This document shows, piece by piece, positions 29,357 to 30,286 of a stretch of 30,286 bases of DNA; position 1 is the first letter of the stretch, and every line of letters begins with the position of its first letter. The DNA lies in NCBI GenBank assembly GCA_000310025.1, contig FN649750.1, positions 3,893,679-3,923,964 of the forward strand. The letters run 5' to 3'. Below the pieces are notes generated by a model that was given only the letters and a program-made list of their open reading frames with translations, searched no databases and was not told the DNA's origin. A program made the translations under genes and the position numbers. The DNA is from Ectocarpus siliculosus. Taxonomy: Eukaryota; Sar; Phaeophyceae; Ectocarpales; Ectocarpaceae.

Positions 29357-29956
29357 GTCCCAGCAACAGCGACAGCACAAACAAACAGGTCTCAGCAACA
29401 CCCAAACTACAGTCCAGACACGCTGCTGAGCAGGCGACCCCGCCGCCAACAAGGAGCTCGTCCGTCACCTAGGCCTCACCTTCAGGCCGGCCAGTCTCGC
29501 GCTCTCCTTGCTCCCGATCTGAGTCGCGGCCGTGCCGGTGCCCATTGCCGACGTTTGCAGGGAGGGGAAGACGTAGACGATGTCCCCGTCCGCCGTAACC
29601 TGGACGTGAAAGCAACGCCGCACATGCTTACGAAATACATAGGTCTACCACGATATCTTGGGAGGTATTGACCTTGTAACAAGCACGACAACAACATGTG
29701 TCACGAGTACCCACCCCACCCCCCCAACCTTCTTGGTGGATGGTCAAACAGCTACAATAAGGCATGCAAAACGTGAGCACGCCCCCCCCCCTCCCCCATC
29801 TTCCTCTCTCACCTCCGGGGCCCCGTCTAACGCGGTCAGTATCGGCAGCACGAAAGACTCGTCCACGACGCTGCTGTCCGACGAACGAAGGGCCTCCGGG
29901 GTAAGGAGGGGCGCCAGCTGCTCGGCGGACACCGCTCCCCCGTTGCCACGGATGAG
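26131..29956 (-). CDS. Conserved plastid-type membrane protein, VIR3/At5g27290-like (C-terminal 319 residues; 5' end outside window)
   Basis: Seven exons on the minus strand: 29956-29813, 29599-29480, 28864-28766, 28496-28383, 27967-27809, 27457-27258, 26254-26131. Phases agree throughout (960 bases including TAG). In order: GGAVSAEQLAPLL and ESFVLPILTALDGAPE; TADGDIVYVFPSLQ; a SAP-like insert; two membrane segments (FAAGVLGAVNLGGALYL and GALPFLLTYAVALNVIPAV); a basic helix (FVLNKRENAKIEGRNFLRRK); and VEYTTAKTLADQ followed by LLDDFDARL. From memory this order matches conserved cyanobacterial/chloroplast membrane proteins such as Arabidopsis VIR3 and At5g27290. Plastid location and function are inferred. 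The N-terminus, with any targeting peptide, lies beyond base 30286. Confidence 0.8.
26742..26812 (+). repeat. Short dispersed element, copy 2
   Basis: GGTCAGCCCGTCAGCGCGGT with an ACATACAC tail; it lies in the intron between the last two exons of the minus-strand gene. Confidence 0.6.
26924..26992 (+). repeat. Short dispersed element, copy 3
   Basis: GGTCAGCCGGTTAGTGTGGT followed by a CACACACATACAC tail; same intron as copy 2. Confidence 0.6.
27030..27095 (+). repeat. Six perfect tandem copies of TTTGAGTGGTC
   Basis: An 11-bp unit repeated six times without error, immediately before copy 4 of the dispersed element. The perfect match suggests recent expansion. Confidence 0.95.
27092..27140 (+). 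repeat. Short dispersed element, copy 4
   Basis: CAGCCGGTTGCCACGGTCGG followed by AAATAAACACACACACC. It is the most diverged copy. Confidence 0.5.
27191..27250. repeat. (CT)30 microsatellite beside a splice donor
   Basis: On the transcribed minus strand this is (GA)n, starting about eight bases after the donor of exon f. Confidence 0.97.
27258..27457 (-). CDS. Plastid-type protein, exon f (second membrane segment)
   Basis: It starts after TTTAAAAAACAAACAG|GGG and ends ATGAA|GTGAGA in phase 2. It encodes the second membrane segment and the basic helix after it. The donor is followed almost at once by about thirty GA repeats. Confidence 0.85.
27660..27802. repeat. Compound CAG / CCA / CAA-CAG microsatellite in an intron
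   Basis: A CAG run (27661-27688), a CCA run (27714-27743) and a mixed CAG/CAA run (27760-27802) lie in the intron between exons e and f of the minus-strand gene. The last adjoins the GC donor. Confidence 0.93.
27809..27967 (-). CDS. Plastid-type protein, exon e (first membrane segment, GC donor)
   Basis: 53 codons after GCCATCAG|GAA. It carries the first membrane segment (AAGVLGAVNLGGALYLRQLL). The donor is GTGCAG|GCAAGT, a GC splice site with an otherwise perfect consensus. Phase 0 agrees with the next exon. Confidence 0.8.
28383..28496 (-). CDS. Plastid-type protein, exon d
   Basis: 38 codons between CTGACAG|GCC and CTCATG|GTGGGT, phase 0. It encodes AGIAKLDNGNIVLEPRTS, a Ser/Gly linker and VVIPEPLM. 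Confidence 0.78.
28766..28864 (-). CDS. Plastid-type protein, exon c (SAP-like motif)
   Basis: 33 codons lie between CCTAATAG|TCG and ATGGCG|GTGAGA, phase 0 at both ends. SLSTADLRVALEAVGV followed by FERSELIDAA fits the helix-turn-helix spacing of SAP motifs. The exon is symmetrical, so it could be skipped without a frameshift. Confidence 0.75.
29318..29357. repeat. (CAA)n microsatellite
   Basis: About thirteen CAA repeats, in the intron between exons b and c of the minus-strand gene. Confidence 0.95.
29480..29599 (-). CDS. Plastid-type protein, exon b
   Basis: The acceptor CGTCCAG|GTT and donor CTGAAG|GTGAGG are phase 0, giving 40 codons. It encodes VTADGDIVYVFPSLQTSAMG, the most recognisable segment of the protein, and then a Thr/Ser/Ala linker. 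Confidence 0.85.
29813..29956 (-). CDS. Plastid-type protein, exon a
   Basis: The acceptor GATTGTAG|CTC and donor CCGGAG|GTGAGA are both phase 0, giving 48 codons. It carries the family-like GGxVxAEQLAP and the ESFVLPxLxxxDGxPE signatures. Earlier exons are needed to its right. Confidence 0.82.
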
Positions 29957-30110
29957 CTACAATCGTACACACACACGCACAGACGTCAGCGGTAGCGGTA
30001 GCGGTAGCGGTGGTGGTGGTGATTGATGGTGGTGATTTGAAACCGAACCGAGGTTGGTTGCGTCTTTTTGTTTTTTCCGGAACAAAACGAGAAGCAGAAG
30101 AGAACAACAA

Positions 30111-30196
30111 AGGCAGCAGCAGCAGCAGCAGTAGCAGTAGCAGTAGCAGCAGTAGCAGCAGCAGCAGCAGAGTCAGCAGCAGCAGCAACAACAACC
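30111..30196. repeat. CAG/TAGCAG/CAA microsatellite
   Basis: An interrupted CAG array with TAGCAG variants and a short CAA end. Leucine-run and serine-run frames across it are by-products of the repeat. It lies upstream of exon a in the minus-strand gene, probably in an intron. Confidence 0.93.
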
Positions 30197-30260
30197 ACTA
30201 ACCGCCACAACGACAACTACGTGCACGAAAACAACTACCCTCACATTTGGCACTCACATA

Positions 30261-30281
30261 TCCCCCCCCCCCCCCCCCCCC
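30261..30281. repeat. Poly-C tract at right window edge
   Basis: About twenty C residues, similar to the run at the left edge. Confidence 0.85.
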
Positions 30282-30286
30282 ATTGG

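Noticed and set aside
29237-29452. Minus-strand frame with a run of cysteines and tryptophans
   Set aside because: It is a translation of the CAA microsatellite and its flanks, with no real protein pattern.
29628-30194. Minus-strand frame starting with a long leucine run, like a membrane protein
   Set aside because: The leucines are CTG/TTG from the CAG/CAA microsatellite, and the frame runs through an intron of the minus-strand gene. Exon a is read in a different frame.

Overview
The window looks like nuclear DNA from an intron-rich eukaryote, most likely a photosynthetic, flagellate-forming stramenopile such as a brown alga. That assignment is an inference. Its support is dense GT-AG introns with GC-rich exons, long runs of Gly, Ala, Ser, Arg and Gln codons, abundant CAG/CAA, CA and CT microsatellites, a gene resembling a plastid membrane protein, and an exon resembling a flagellar (dynein regulatory complex) protein. 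No bacterial operon structure, rRNA, intact tRNA or CRISPR array is visible. A 100-base N run (19058-19157) marks an assembly gap, and both window ends carry poly-C runs.

Layout. 1-9600 is gene-poor. It holds a few isolated exon-like segments on the plus strand (1654-1767, 3160-3231, 4405-4602, 5411-5557), a long imperfect inverted repeat (2290-2610) and a degenerate 10-bp minisatellite (8145-8925). 9681-24046 (+) is best read as one very large gene: at least eleven exons whose splice phases all agree, encoding about 2,200 residues of mostly low-complexity, probably disordered protein with short helical segments. Its introns carry three copies of a roughly 550-bp mobile element with G-tract ends. 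The 18428-20926 intron also contains the assembly gap and a minus-strand exon resembling DRC7/CCDC135. 24047-26130 is intergenic, with a tRNA-like relic and two decayed copies of the neighbouring gene's 3' end.

26131-29956 (-) is a clean seven-exon gene whose 5' end lies beyond the right edge. The 319 visible residues include two predicted membrane segments and resemble conserved cyanobacterial/chloroplast membrane proteins of the VIR3/At5g27290 type. All six of its introns are phase-consistent and one uses a GC-AG splice pair. The two large genes converge and end about 2.1 kb apart; they do not appear functionally linked. A short dispersed element occurs in introns of both.

Limits: exon borders were found by eye from splice motifs, phase and codon quality. 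Family names come from remembered sequence patterns, with no database search.
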